Shown piece after piece: positions 13,466 to 24,512 of a stretch of DNA of 64,000 nt; position 1 is the first letter of the stretch, and each line of letters begins with the position of its first letter. A program made the translations under genes and the position numbers. The stretch spans positions 6,000,114 to 6,064,113 of the forward strand of contig JACAXG010000021.1 in the NCBI GenBank assembly GCA_018881555.1, written 5' to 3'. This DNA is from Amblyornis subalaris (taxonomy: Eukaryota; Chordata; Aves; Passeriformes; Ptilonorhynchidae). The notes below the pieces were generated by a model that saw only the letters and a list, made by a program, of their open reading frames with translations, searched no databases and had not been told where the DNA came from.

Positions 13466-13562
13466 TTAGGTACCTTAACTCCGCTTACTGCAGCTCAGGG
13501 TGACTGCTTTCAAAGTCCTCAAAATTGCAATAGGCAACTGCTTGAATGTTAAGGTACCCTAA
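13466..13562. repeat. Imperfect 14-bp inverted repeat, about 68-base spacer
   Basis: ttaggtaccttaac at 13466-13479 is the reverse complement of gttaaggtacc(c)taa at 13548-13562, apart from one inserted c. The arms contain KpnI-type GGTACC cores. They could be ends of a small decayed DNA element or a chance pairing; no target-site duplication is evident. Confidence 0.55.
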
Positions 13563-14224
13563 AAAACCTGAACCCTAGCTCTTGATGACCAGTAGTCTCA
13601 CTCTGCCAGCTCAATTCAATCTTGGACTCTCCACTCTGAGTGTTGCCTGCCTACCCACTAGAAGTAGGTCATTACCACCCCTCTGAACAGTAACTCAAAA
13701 GTAATGAATGGGAAATATTCCTCTTGGCCTGTATTTGAAGTTGTGACATAGGGGTTAAAAGCTAACCTAGACTTTATAACCTTATTATCCTAACCCTCCA
13801 NTCCCACCATCCTTCATACCTCTAATTAGGCATGCAAAAAATAAATACCTTACTGACAGTTTTTCCTCAGGCTTGGTATGAGTAATCTGACTACATCCAG
13901 TAAATTGCTATGAAAAAAAGATGTTGTGAAACAATTTTTCATTCTAAGAGGGATTTCTTTAATTCTAAATATATCATTTTNTTAAATTAAAAAAAAAATT
14001 TAGGCTAGGATCAATGTGTCTGAAACTAGATTAAAANCTACAGACTCTAGTTACAATAAATAAAATTTTTAAAAAGTTGCTAGCAATATTTTTTTAAAAG
14101 GCAGAAGAATTTGTGCTTTTAAAATTATATCAGTGAAAGACCTAGTAAGCCAAAGTACTTTCCTTTTCCATTCCAACTAAATCATACACTATTTGGGGTA
14201 GAAATTTGGCAGGGAAATCTGTGG

Positions 14225-14515
14225 TGTTATCCCTACATTGTGGCTGGACTGATTTCTCTATCCTTTTTTGATAGATGGATGTCTAACTGAGCCTTGAATA
14301 TCTTCAGCAGTGCTGATTCCAAAGTTTCATTTGGCAGCTGGTTTCCTTGGCTATGAGCTCTTATGTTTATAAACTTTTCCCTGATATATAATTCTAATTT
14401 TTGCCTCACAATGCTTAGAGCCATTTCTTGCTTGCTTGCTTGCTTTCTTAACCAATGAGAANAATCAAATGTTGTCTCTTTTTCATTTACTTTCCATTGT
14501 AGACAATAAGAGGTC
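14225..14515 (-). mobile_element. Old, diverged CR1-type LINE fragment
   Basis: On the minus strand this stretch follows the CR1/L3-type 3' ORF pattern at low identity: a 'aaatggctctaagcattgtg' segment, 'aaaattagaattatatatca' (equivalent of the 'ttagattggatatcagg' block), 'gggaaaagtttataaac', and a 'ccagctgccaaatgaaactt' segment matching the 'caggctgccnagggaag' block. The 94-codon minus frame at 14233-14517 keeps residues in the same order as CR1 ORF2 (REKFI, QLPNETLESALLKIFKAQLD). Divergence is high, so this is a much older copy than the three clear CR1s. L3 or another ancient CR1 lineage is an equally good name. A short (TTGC)n run lies inside it at about 14429-14446. Confidence 0.6.
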
Positions 14516-17500
14516 ACTTTAAACTTCCTGGAATTAACACAATTGAGTTAATCTCAATTTAACATCATACCACGGGCCTTATTTTGCAAGCCTACCATCA
14601 TTTTTCTTACATAGTTCAAGATTTAGACAACTTTTTAAAACAAGTATCTTAAACCAGTTACAGTACTTCAGCACATAACCATAAATGACCACAAACAAGA
14701 CTAAAGTTTTCCCTTCTTATTATGTATATTTCCATGGATTATGTTGTATAAATTGTTATACTAAGTGATTGTGTGGACCTTTCGTCATGCTAGAAAATGT
14801 AAGAGTTTGCAGAGCTGAAAAATATCAGTGCTGCAAAAAAGAATGACACTGATTGTTGAGACAAAAGCTGGAGAGACTAATTCTATACAGCAAAAAAAAT
14901 TACATAGTAGATCAATATCTGTGTTAATCTCACCGAATTGGGAGGCTGGTGTCTCTGTAACCACCACAAGACACTTAACTAAGGTCAAGGAAGGAGAGAT
15001 TTATTCTAAAGAGAGTAAAGACAACTTTGAGAAAATGACAGTGGGCTGTGAATTACCACTTTTGAAAAGGAGATACTTTTAGGAGCTGATGGGGGCCTAA
15101 AACTGGCTAAAATGCCTTGGGAAGATGTTCCTACATTGGAAAACTACAGCAGATTGTTAGCCATCAGCACCAAGCTGCGTCATTCAATAACAGTTCATGG
15201 CTGAGGATCCTGGGATAAAGGGGGCTGAACTGCATCCTGAATGCAGAAAAAGGTCAAGCGAGCTAAGTCCTATCTTTCCTCCTAATAATTCCTACCTGTT
15301 AACAGTTTCTTCCTCAGAATGTCTAGAGTTTTGTACATTCCCTCCCAAGATACCCAGTCATGGTCCTTGGCACAGCAGAGTACATCTTTTCTGGATAAAT
15401 TCCATTAGGTGCATTAGAACACAGAAGTTCTTTGCTAGACCTAGCCCTGGGTTAGGTTTTCACAAAATCATCATTAAATCAAAAGTATTAACCATCTGAT
15501 AGCTTCTGGCAGTTCCTCTAAACACATGTTTATGCTCTCTTTGAACAACTGACTGCAAGGGACTGGTCATTGCAGCTTCATGGGTCAGGCAACAGGATGC
15601 ATGAACACACAGANAGACGAATCAGGATAGTATGACTCTGGGAGTCTTTTCTGTTAATGGGATGGGCATTTGGTTCAGACTGTGTTTGCTCAAGCTTCCG
15701 GACACATCGCATTCTCATCAAACATGCTCANATGACTAGTGGGAGCTGTACCAGAATGTGCCCCATGCAGTCATTACTCTAATTTGCCAAGGCATTCTCA
15801 CACTACTAACCTGGCATGCATCTTTCTAGTTACCATGTAATTGTTTACATTTTGTCAGTAGTTACACAGTACCAAACGTGCCAAGACCATTCAAATACTT
15901 TTGACCATTTCTCTAGTTCGGTTCCAACCATAAGAAGTAACTCAGCCAATTCCAATTATAAAAGAACTGCTTCATCTGGCCATTCATCCCTGGTAGTGAC
16001 AATTAAATAAGTTGTTTTAGAGTAGGAGTGTTATGGCCGCTGAGTAGAAAACTGACAANTGCCTCAGAGCTAACCTTGTTTGTCAGGTAACTTTTAGCCA
16101 CTATGCCATGTCCTCTGNGCTGTAAATCCTTTAACCCCTGCATGTGCATCTGGATCAGTGTGTTCAAGGAATACTTACTTCTTCTTTTCACTGTAGGACT
16201 GTCACCTTTANGACATGAGAAATGTGGTTGCTTTCTTAAATAGAGGAAGTGTGAGTAATTCTGTGAAGCCACGAAGACCAAACTCTGCATACCTGTTTAT
16301 TCCAACACCTTGCATCATTTTGGGTTTCGAAGTTCTGATGTCCAAATTAACATTACTAAAATTACAGTGCTTTTATGCTATCAAGTCCACCTAGGAGAAT
16401 TGTTTTCCTGACACTGAGGACAAAATTTCTCCAATCAGAATACTGTACTGCCATGTTTTCTTGAGGCTACAGCAATTTCTCATGCCTCCATCTGTCTACT
16501 CAATAATTTGATGCTAAACATTACTACTACATACAAACCACTTGGCAACATTGCTCCCATGTTGAAGAACCACTAGATACCACCTGACATTGAGAAAACT
16601 TTGGACTTGCTGGGATACCTGCATTTACATTTGCCTCTCCCACTGGATCATAACTGTAGGATCCTGTAGGATGCCACGTACCCAAGTTTACTGCCTGGAA
16701 CATGTAACTGCAGTCATTGATAGAAGTAGACAGACAAGCCTGCTCTCTGATGGAACCTCAGGTAGAACTGCACTGATATGCAGTCTAGAGCAATGCCACT
16801 TTGAAATCACTCCTGCATGAAATATTTGCATGGCTAGCACTGCATCAGGAGACCTCATGCTCCTGGGCTGCTGCCTGTTATCATTCAGGTCCTGTCTGCT
16901 TCAGTCAGTACCAGAAGCACAGGCCATAGTAAGCCCAACAAAAACACAAGTCGAGCACAGTGACCTTGAGGAAGCAACTAAGGACAGTCTGCATAGCTAC
17001 GGCCAGACCTCTGGCCATAAAAGCTATCCACCTGAGCCTTGCAAAGCAACAAGGAGAGACCATAGCAAAGACCCTTAGAAAGCCAACAGATGTATGGGAG
17101 ACCCAGGGTCAATCAGCAGAAGATAATCAGCTCACCACCAGTACACAGACATAGGCAGATGCTTAACCTGTCAGGCCCTGGGACAGTCTGGCAGTACCAA
17201 TTTCAGCAGCAGATGTGGGTGNTAGTACACCCTGCTGTTCCCTGCTTCCTGACCAAAACACCTTGCTGGAAGGCTTAATGTGCTCTCAAGATGGGATAAC
17301 TAACCTTCAAGTCCTACTGAGTCACGTACAGCCTATAAACAGACTTGCTTCTACTTCCATATCCCACTTAAGGGCAGTGATGGTTTTGAGGTCAGACTCC
17401 CTTATTAAACAAAGGGAATACTGTCAGTGCTTTTTGAGGTTCAGAAACTCTGGACCTTGCCATCTTTAGATCAAACCAGTTAAATATGGTGACATTTCAG

Positions 17501-17814
17501 GCATGAGCAGCATTTTTGATATTATTTAAGGATGACAGAACATATGTTCTGAGGTGGGTGAAAAGAGAAGAATCAGGCCAATTTATTAATTTCCTGAATG
17601 CTTCTTAGTACAGCTTAGGAGAATCAAGTTCTAATTTGAATGAGGTGTCAGGGAGACTAGAAGCCTTGTTAATACAAATACCTACATAAAATCACTAGTT
17701 TAAATGAAATTTATTCTAAACCTAACTCTGGACATTTAAGTCTATGGTGAAACTTTCACTGACCAATACAGAAGCAGGCTGAGACCTCACAGAAAGTTCT
17801 TTTAAAGAATTTCC
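14516..17814. other. Gene-free DNA
   Basis: No recognised gene. At 16590-17470 five overlapping short plus-strand frames occur in succession (the longest 84 codons), with moderately raised GC. None has a recognisable domain, and they replace each other in different frames, so I see them as chance or as a very old decayed element. Confidence 0.5.
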
Positions 17815-17990
17815 AAACTTTCACCTCACTGCTTTAAAGTATTTTACAAGCACATGCACCTCAAAGGTTTTATATAGCTGGTAAGCTAAAACATGTGAGG
17901 AAGAAATAACTCGTTCTAAGCCACAGAAGAAATGTGTCCAAGCTAAAGATTGGACCCAGTAGTGATATCCTGTTCTTCTCACTGAGCTTT
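17815..17990 (+). mobile_element. Ancient MIR/CORE-SINE-like relic (possible)
   Basis: The order of segments resembles the 3' half of amniote MIR-type elements: a 'tattttacaagcacatg' stretch, then 'ggtaagctaaaacatgtgag' in the place of the usual 'ggggaaactgaggcacagag', then 'aactcgttctaagccacag' in the place of 'gacttgcccaaggtcacaca', then 'gctaaagattggaccc' in the place of 'gctgggattcgaaccc'. Each block is degraded but the spacing and order are kept. Identity is too low to be certain by eye, and boundaries are approximate. Confidence 0.4.
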
Positions 17991-20528
17991 CAAGACCGCA
18001 GGGCAGAAACGATGTTATCCATGAGTTAAAGCTGTTTGACTTGTTTATGAAGAAAAGTGGCCATGATTATACTTGGACCTCTACAGTTTTTCTTATTACA
18101 AAATGGAAGATAGTTCTTATTTTAAAGCATCCATTCCAGCTTAGTTAGGCTGAGTTTTAAGTGTTTAATGCACTTTAAGTAGAGACCATAGGAACTGTAA
18201 AAACCTAGTATGTTTAATCAGATCCTTTTCAGCTGTAATCTTCAAATATTTAAGGGCAAAAGAAATCAATAGACATGGCAGAAACACAGAGAAAACATTT
18301 TAAGTTTCCTTACTATTTTGTACTACAGAAATCAGGAAGATGAATTCTTGTCCTTGAAATGCTTAATACTCTCTTCGAAAATAAAGCAAAGCATGTATAA
18401 CTACACAGGCGATTTTCAGCATGTGACCTCCGATAAATGTCAGTTCTTTGGGAAAATGATGAAATTGTGTATAAAATAATAATTTAAAAAAAAAAAAAAA
18501 AAAAACAAAGAAAAAAAAAGCCAAAATCCAGAACAGCAGAAATTAGACAGTGACAAAATGGCATTGAGGCAGATTTCAGGAAATATATTTTCTTTTCCAC
18601 TGTTTCATTCCAAGATATTTTTAAATCACATATATTGAAAACAGATTCCCATACAATTCTTAATAAGTTACAGTAGCCACCAAAGTTAGTGGTTCCTAAC
18701 ATGTGGCAAAAAATATAATACTTCTAACTCAAGCCATGTCATGCTGGTATTTTACCAGCATTCCTCATGCTATTGTTACAATTCCACTAGTTTCATGGCA
18801 TTTAATTCTTTCTGAATGTCAGAACAGAGTATCTCCCTTTCTGATATTAACAGCAAGCAGTATAATCATAATAAGCACGGTACTTTTCATCCCACTCTCT
18901 CAAGATACTTTGATCCTTACCTCTGATTTTGGAGACAGAGAAACTCCAACCCAGAATCATGAGGTGGCTCTCTGGAATCAGCCAACAGTAAGGTCACCAT
19001 AGGACCTAGAATGGAAAAAAAAACAGCAAAAAGNAGAACTTCACAAACTTTATAGAGCCTACCTGGTCTCAGACACAGAAGACTTATCAATCTTATCACC
19101 TCCCCATGATTTGCACCACAGTGATGCTGCTCATGTGCATGTCCAGGGCAGCGTTACTTCCTCTCCCTGAAGTCGGGATCTCAACCCAACAGACACAGCG
19201 AGTACACAGCTCTGTAATGCCCTCAGAGATGACAGCCTCGTGGGGGGTTCTGAACAGGGGCAACTGTCCCCCACAGAGGCCAGGGAGAAGGATGGTCCCC
19301 TGGAAAGCTGATGCTGGTGGTCCTTCTGCTGCCACTTGAGGCTGTGCCCCTGGAGAGGAAGGGGAACAGCAATGCTCAGTCTGATGGGGGCACTCCCACA
19401 CACGAGCCATGACCCACCATGTCTGACATTTGGCACATGCCAGTCCTTACCCCCGTGATGTGCATCAGATTCAGATGTTAGGAATCCACATGTGTTGGNG
19501 CAGCATGTTAAGTCTTATTTAAAAAAACTATAAAAGTTATTACTCATCTGTGAGACATTCATAATTATTTAATGAAAGTGTTTATACAAAACCCATTGAA
19601 ATAAATCACATTAATAAAACTTACCTGATTTCATAAGCAACTTACATCCAATATTTAATATTCTAAAACTCATTAAATACTTCATTTGACAATAAAGTAA
19701 CTAGAACATTGAGATAAAAGCTTTAAAAAGAATTTGAACTATTCATTGAATGGCAACAAAAAGAAATTCTGAAAGAGATCTTGAAAAGCTTGCTGCAAAG
19801 CTAAATTAATGTTTTTGTCAGGAACCATCCCTAGTTAGGTATTACAAAATTAAGCAGAGTTACATATAAATGTTCAAAACCAGAATTCCTGTCTTTAACA
19901 CAGAATATTTCAGAAGCTGCTGCAAACTCCTTAAGAGGTGCCATTTAGAAAACTGAGTGGGTTTTCTGTTCTCTATCTACAGTGCTAAGAGTACAAAGTG
20001 GCAAATCCCACACTTCCCCAAAAAATTCAGTTTGAGGGTGACCAAGCATGATTATAAAAACGGACAGGGAAGATGGTGATAGGTGAAAGACACGAAATCC
20101 AGAAAATCTGGATAATAATATTTCAATATCAACATCCTATTTTTACACACACAAACCCGCCAAGTTTTTAATTTAATTTCAACTCAGATTTGTTTCGTTG
20201 GCTTTTTTCAACAATATCACTTTCCCTTACATTTCCTGAGGTTAGAGATAGGAAAACACCAACTACCACATGGACCAACAGTAGGGAAAAGCTCATTCCA
20301 GGACACACAGGGTTGGTTATCTGTCTCCTGCATAAAATACAATACAACAGTGCCTAGCAAAGTATTGCTGACTTATCTGATGCAAATGCCACAGGGAAGT
20401 TAGACATTTTGGAAAAACCTTATTTTCTGACAGTTATTAATACACTTCAGATGAAAGTTTTACTTTTCTTAAGCCAGAACAGGAGTTCCTGGAAAGCATG
20501 TTATGTGTCTGGAATGAAAGTTGTCAGT
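17991..20528. other. Gene-free DNA with a GC-richer patch
   Basis: It holds the poly-A tract at 18486 and, at 19100-19440, a GC-richer patch with 77-104-codon frames on both strands in several frames. This is the signature of low stop density rather than of a gene. Confidence 0.5.
18486..18505. repeat. Poly-A tract (20 A)
   Basis: An uninterrupted run of about 20 A, followed by 'caaag' and a further A9. On the minus strand it creates the phenylalanine run at the end of a 72-codon open frame, which is therefore artefactual. Confidence 0.9.
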
Positions 20529-20588
20529 TTTATTTATATTAAAAACATTTTTAATTAAAATGTTCAATTTAAAATTCAACATTTTATT
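20529..20588 (-). terminator. Candidate poly(A) signals, minus strand
   Basis: Two minus-strand AATAAA hexamers (plus-strand tttatt at 20583-20588 and 20529-20534) lie 240-300 bases downstream of the TAA of the candidate terminal exon at 20831. Such hexamers are common in AT-rich DNA, so they support the gene model only weakly. Confidence 0.2.
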
Positions 20589-20830
20589 AAGATGATCTGA
20601 TATTTGCCAAACCTCACCACCAAAGTAACAAATACAATTGCAAGAATTTGACATTTCTTTTTCATGTATTATCTAGGAAATTTACAGAAACTAAGCCTAA
20701 ACTAAGGGTTCCCGTTGCTCTGCCAAAAACACTGATGTCCAAGCTCAGTGTGTTTCTTTTCTTGCAAGGACGTCAGCAGTATATTTAGCACCAGTGTGGA
20801 AATAGGGGAGGTTGGACTAAAAGACTCACA

Positions 20831-20934
20831 TTACATATTGCAGGTCTCATATTCCCACTCTTGTGCCACTTCTGGATTTATGACCTGGTCATTTTGTGGT
20901 TTCTTTTGAAGCTTTTTGACAGACAATTTCTTGT
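20831..20934 (-). CDS. Candidate terminal coding exon, minus strand (hypothetical)
   Basis: On the minus strand, after the acceptor ...ttttaggcag, the frame runs two bases plus 33 codons to TAA at 20831-20833. The peptide is strongly charged: lysine-rich at first (DKKLSVKKLQKKP), then acidic and aromatic (EVAQEWEYETCNM at the C-terminus). Two AATAAA signals on the minus strand follow 240-300 bases downstream (plus-strand tttatt at 20583-20588 and 20529-20534), as expected of a 3' UTR. It is phase-compatible with the candidate exon at 21875-21929. The pyrimidine tract is only fair. AG|GCAG is an alternative acceptor four bases upstream. No family recognised; it would be a cytoplasmic tail or other disordered C-terminus if real. 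Confidence 0.3.
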
Positions 20935-21874
20935 CTGCCTAAAATTCAAAACCAGCTTTCATAAGATATACTAGATGCACAGAGGAAGCCTTCCCCAGAA
21001 AATGGTATCATTTTTCCAGAAGAAAATGGTGGGGGTTTTTTTTCTTGTTTGTTTTCAAATCACAACAGGCAGATGAAATAGCAAATGAAAGAGGAATTAA
21101 TTGTATATGCAATAAATATGATCATCTCTACTGCATATATTCAACCTAATTGAAATACAGTTACTCTGTATGAGATCAGGTGAGGCTTTAGACACACACA
21201 GAGTTAAATATAGTGGTGCTGTTGAGATACTAAAAGATGAGATATTGCTGCTGACCACGGAGAGCAAATTACAGCTAAATACACATCTTTCTGGGAAGGT
21301 TGCCAAGGAAATACCAGGAAGAGGCAGCCATCACTGCTGCTTTGCTAGAGAAAAATGGAGATCTAGTAGCTCTAACTCTTACTAACTGAGCAATTGCACT
21401 CAGAGTAAAAGCAAATCAGTGCTAATGAGACAAATCAGGAAACCCGCTCTGAGAAGGAGTTCAAAGCACAAAAGTAGAAATGCTTCAGCTCTGTCTATGT
21501 TATCAGCTTAGCACTGGGACAACTGCACCACTGCCGCCTGTTGCTGTGGCACGGTGATATTTTTTGTGCAAAACCAGTTTCGCAGACTTAAAGACAGAAA
21601 AGCATAAACAAAAATTTCAGATGTGGAGTTACAGTAGAAGAAACAAGGGAGATTGAAGAAGCAAAAAAAAAGTTTGAGCGGCATTTTTACTTTTGGTAAC
21701 AGGGATACCAAGAAGAACTGAAACCATGAAGAGTGATAACAGCAGAACACAATCTAGAATATTCATACAGAGCTGAATTTCGTCAGCAGGCAAAGGAGAA
21801 GGACAAGTAATAACTCTGGCCACAGTGTAGACCATAACGTGAAAAAGACNAAAAGCAACCCAACCTACCATTAC

Positions 21875-21929
21875 CTGCACTGAACTCGAGATTTTTTCTA
21901 CTAGAGGACCCAAATTGACAGAAAGAAGA
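21875..21929 (-). CDS. Candidate internal coding exon, minus strand (hypothetical)
   Basis: A 55-base segment between a reasonable acceptor (cttcctgccattagcag) and a donor (gtgcag|GTAATGG). Entered in phase 0 it gives 18 open codons (SSFCQFGSSSRKNLEFSA), serine-rich and basic, and leaves one base, which fits the two-base entry of the candidate exon at 20831-20934. Another minus frame over 21629-21913 is also open (94 codons, very hydrophobic), but that one reflects T-rich sequence. Confidence 0.22.
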
Positions 21930-22250
21930 CTGCTAATGGCAGGAAGATGTCACATCCTATGTTATTTCAGTAATTCTTTGCTTCCTTACAGAGAAACTGT
22001 CTGATTCAGCAAGAAACAGACTATTCTGATTTTTCAGTCAAGATATCTCTAGAAATTTTCTACAGGTCTTTGCTGGTAATACANGGTACTACTTCTGTAC
22101 TTGAGACTCAGAGGAAAAGTGGGTGTCTTCTGCAGCCTGAGCATGGTCAGCAGTATTGACACATTCCTGTCATATTCTGACTGTGGTGGCATCTAAGCAG
22201 AGGGGAACACTTCAGCACAAACCTCTCATGTACGACGGCAAGCAACTTAC

Positions 22251-22312
22251 CTCCTCAAATGAATCCCTGNCTGGGTAGTTTTGTTCTGGATCCAGTGTTA
22301 GCTCCAGTTCTC
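22251..22312 (-). CDS. Candidate internal coding exon, minus strand (hypothetical)
   Basis: It ends at an excellent donor (gaggag|GTAAGTTG), and its last 20 codons are open and acidic (ELELTLDPEQNYP, one codon with 'n', then RDSFEE), leaving phase 0, which fits the next candidate exon at 21875-21929. The weak point is the left side: the acceptor ccag is not preceded by a pyrimidine tract. The same frame is open for a further 18 codons upstream (22323-22376, including SHVEKMMRNYRKEIL), but is interrupted by a TAA at 22320-22322. So either the exon starts at 22312, or a longer exon carries a premature stop, or none of it is coding. Confidence 0.22.
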
Positions 22313-22579
22313 CTGGTTGTTACAGGATCTCTTTTCTATAATTTCTCATCATCTTTTCAACATGAGAAGTCATGCTCTACTAAACAACATAATTTAGACT
22401 ACACTCTACAAAATTCTTGAGTAAATCTTTAGGTCCGGAGCAAAGAGCCTTTACTGTGTTTTTTCTTTTTTTTATCCAAAAATCCCTTTTGGTGTGAAAA
22501 GAAAATACTGAGAGCTTCATCTTGCATGATTTCCTGAGATTCTCAGTAAGCAAAGATCATTTATATTACTGTCTCTCAC

Positions 22580-22622
22580 CATCTCAGCCTCTGATAGGGC
22601 TGGGCATCCAAGCTGTACCCAA
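22580..22622 (-). other. Splice-bounded 43-base segment, minus strand (candidate small exon)
   Basis: Both borders are strong: a pyrimidine-rich acceptor (ttttcttctttgtgaaatag) and a donor gagatg|GTGAGAG. Two of the three frames are open. One (ending ALSEAEM in phase 0) would join in phase to the extended form of the exon at 22251. It is too short to judge coding character. Confidence 0.15.
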
Positions 22623-24483
22623 CTATTTCACAAAGAAGAAAACAATACAGGTGCAAAAGTCCAATTTGAAGCCTCAATTTCTATATAAGTTCTCCTTTGT
22701 CATTTTTGCTATGATGAGTTAGACCTATGGGTCTTCTCTCAAGAGATTTGCCTTTCCAGTTCCACCCTCTACCAAAACACTGGAGGCAGCACTTCACGAG
22801 GGTCTCTGGTGCAAAGAAAGCAATGTCCCAGGCATGCTACAGAAGCCAAACTCACTCATTCATTAGTCCAAGGTCTGCTTTTAACTCAAATACTATTTTG
22901 TAATGAAAAAAAGTTTTGGGACCAAAATTTACTCAACAGCAAAAACCAATATTTCCATATGGTTTCTATAACTCCCAATCCAGCAACAACATTCAAGGGT
23001 TTAATTGCACAGAAGACAACATCACCAACCTGTCACTCTGGATGACCTGTATTAACACTAAGTGTCAAATCACCTGNAAAAACAATGCCACAGTGAAAAA
23101 ATAATCAGTCTTGACCTTAGTGCACATTTGTCTGCGTAATATTATCGGAGAGTTCAGAAATTTGAAACATTTCATAAATAAAGAAGACATTAAAATCATT
23201 TGGAAGNACATGAGGAAGCGAGTGTTTCACTGCTCTTTGGCAGCAATTTTTTCCATGAGTCCTTTCCCAGTCTGCCCATGCACAAGGCAGCAGGACTGAA
23301 GCAGAAATTTATTAAAATATGCATGGACATGTGTGTGTTTCCATGTTTATATGTATGCACACACATTTCTAAGCATGTGCTAATGAAAGAAAGGGCATAG
23401 GGAAGATTTTAAGAAAGCTTTTATGCAGGGCAAGCTTAAGGAAGTCAGGGACAACTGCTCTCAGTAAACTGATTAGAGATTAAGGAAAAAAGGAAATGGT
23501 TGCCTTTGATGAAGGGGTTTAGAATAGGTACAGCTGCATTGTGCAGGAAGAGGAACTTGATAATAAAAACATTCTGATGTGGCATTTATCCCAAAAGACC
23601 GGCGAGTAAAAATAAATACACATCCACAGAGCTTAGGCAATTCTGGTGCTGTTTTAAACACTTTAGAGCATCACAACATCTGGGATGTGCTGGAAGCCAA
23701 GTTTCTAGTGATTATTTAGGGTTGCTGCAACCAGTTACTGGACGTTTGTGTCTTTTAGGTAGTCATATGTAACGTGAGTGGAAGGCAGCGTCTGTGAGCA
23801 ACGAAGTTCTGCAGTTATTTGAGGAAAATTAGTGCCTTGAGCCAGGACCCATATCACACACATTCCTTGTTNGGTTCATCTCTTTTTCTTAGGAAGGTTG
23901 TTTGCATGGATTGCTACTGTCCTAAAGTCACACATACTGAAGTCCTCTTGTTCTCAGTCATTTGGGCTACTTTTTTCCAGTCCAGTACAGCTGTCAGTCA
24001 GGGTGGGATCTCTTTGAGAGCAACAAATGAGCCAGATGCATAGTTCAACGGCCAGACACTTCAAGTCATAACAAGCTGGTGAAGCGAGCTAATTTTGCTT
24101 GCAAAAGAATTAGCCTTTATTAGCCACTAATACCACTTTTTGCCCTGCATAGCCCTTTAACCAGCTGCAGCTCCATTGACATCACATTTTGGAAAGATTA
24201 CTAGTGGCACTTCTGGTTATAGAAAGCTTAGAGGGCTTCCTAGAACAGCTACCACTTATTAGGACATGAATGAACTTAATTTATGTGATGAGGAATGAAC
24301 TTAAGTTACCACACTGTAGGCATTCATATGGGACAAATCTTGTCATTTGGACCACAAATTCTGCAAGGCATTTTTGCCTGTGTCTAATTTTTATCATATG
24401 TTTATCACATGTATAGATACGTAGTACAGGGCATTCACATGAGTAACTTATAAGGTCAGAACTGATGGCGAACATGTACAAAA

Positions 24484-24512
24484 TTGCATATATACATATA
24501 TATTTATATACG
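24484..24512. repeat. AT-dinucleotide-rich simple sequence
   Basis: Alternating TA steps broken by c and t ('catatatacatatatattta'). Typical low-complexity intergenic DNA. Confidence 0.75.

Noticed and set aside
16590..17470. Succession of five plus-strand open frames
   Set aside because: They occupy different frames, have no domain features, and shift without splice motifs; not one gene.
19096..19436. Overlapping frames of 77-104 codons on both strands
   Set aside because: Explained by a local GC-rich patch; no family recognised and no splice structure.
21629..21913. 94-codon hydrophobic minus-strand frame
   Set aside because: Runs through the donor of a better-supported candidate exon and ends in a poly-T-derived Phe/Leu stretch; probably compositional.
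22916..23104. Plus-strand frame with several N-glycosylation-type motifs (NCT, NIT, NLS, NAT)
   Set aside because: Glycoprotein-like in look, but no clean acceptor or donor, no signal peptide or membrane segment, and Asn/Thr richness is expected in this AT-rich sequence.
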